Shown: in pieces, positions 12,050-12,260 of the stretch | Layout: each line of letters begins with the position of its first letter | How positions within the stretch are numbered: the first letter of the stretch is position 1 | Assembly: GCA_038222915.1 (NCBI GenBank) | Contig: JBBRHH010000130.1 | Span: forward strand, 1 to 12,260 | Direction: 5' to 3' | DNA: 12,260 nt | From: JBBRHH01 sp038222915 | Lineage (GTDB): Bacteria; Planctomycetota; Phycisphaerae; Tepidisphaerales; Tepidisphaeraceae | Notes under the pieces: model-generated | Databases searched by the model: none | The model's input: only the letters and a program-made list of their open reading frames with translations | Told to the model about the DNA's origin: nothing | Made by a program: the position numbers and the translations under genes

Positions 12050-12260
12050 GCGGCTGAAGTTATCCGGCGAGGGGTACAGTCCGGGCCTGCTGCAGAAGAT
12101 CGAGTATGCCGGAGGCAACGGGCGGTCCTTTGAAAAGGCCAGCGAATCGCTGGAACGGCTTGCCGAGTTCTCAATCAGCGCCAAACACGTGGAATGTCTG
12201 ACCGAGCGGCTGGGCAGGGAACGGGAGGCGGAGCGGGACCAGGCGGCGAAGGCCATGAAG
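12042..12260 (+). pseudogene. ISKra4-like transposase, continuation in shifted frame (runs off window)
   Basis: In the frame beginning CAG at 12042, 73 codons are open to the last base: QDERLKLSGEGYSPGLLQKI, then EYAGGNGRSFEKASESLERLAEFSISAKHVECLTERLG and a charged helix. This is the region that follows the zinc ribbon in ISKra4 transposases. Relative to the first part it is shifted by one base; deleting G12041 would join FFP directly to QDERLKL. It has no start codon of its own with a ribosome binding site, so it is either the second half of a frameshifting transposase or a broken gene. Confidence 0.7.

Larger units (their letters stand above)
11672..12260 (+). mobile_element. ISKra4-like insertion sequence, left part only
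   Basis: The two reading frames 11672-12049 and 12042-12260 together reproduce the first ~200 residues of an ISKra4-family transposase. The element runs past the end of the window, so its right terminal repeat and target-site duplication cannot be seen. The left end must lie upstream of 11672, but without the right end I cannot place it; no inverted repeat is claimed. Confidence 0.7.

Overview
The window looks like chromosomal DNA from a planctomycete, probably a Phycisphaerae-type lineage. This is an inference from family content: a small protein ending in the CGYDLRATP zinc-ribbon signature, a secreted HEAT-repeat protein with a planctomycete-style N-terminal domain, a large membrane-anchored SurA/PpiD-like protein starting MSNYFRKNQR, a ThuA-domain protein, and an abundance of DUF1697/DUF1572 housekeeping-fringe genes. 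No rRNA or essential-gene marker is present to fix the taxon. The + strand is visibly G-rich over C in most of the window, whichever strand the gene is on. That fits a replication-strand bias.

Layout: (1) 1-510 is the end of a ThuA-domain protein. (2) 570-1259 is an SDR oxidoreductase lacking the usual catalytic serine. (3) 1274-2105 is a scar: an alpha/beta hydrolase without its N-terminal third (- strand) lies back to back with a CGYDLRATP zinc-ribbon protein without its N-terminus (+ strand). (4) 2120-5694 is a + strand run of DUF1697, DUF1572/DinB, nitronate monooxygenase and a secreted class-C beta-lactamase-like serine hydrolase. DUF1572 and nitronate monooxygenase overlap by one base. 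The monooxygenase carries an exact 10-bp tandem duplication that shifts its last 23 codons out of frame.

(5) 5691-6917 is a - strand cluster of four tightly packed small genes: an unknown 102-aa protein, an unknown 66-aa ORF, a DUF4258 toxin-like protein and an XRE-type helix-turn-helix protein. It reads as an extended toxin-antitoxin operon, with a sigma70-like promoter and a 15-bp palindrome over the start point. Divergent from it (6968-7558) is a protein joining a GRGWA-type domain to a LexA-like winged helix. This divergent unit is the best candidate here for an undescribed system. (6) 7596-9026 is a secreted HEAT-repeat protein. (7) 9075-9147 is tRNA-Arg(CCT) on the - strand, with its own promoter and terminator and an odd T-arm. 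(8) 9250-11490 (- strand) is the SurA/PpiD-like anchored protein with two Thr/Pro-rich linkers. (9) 11672-12260 is the start of an ISKra4-like insertion sequence, whose transposase is split by a +1 frame change and runs off the window.

All calls come from reading the sequence and from memory of the families. No database search was run.
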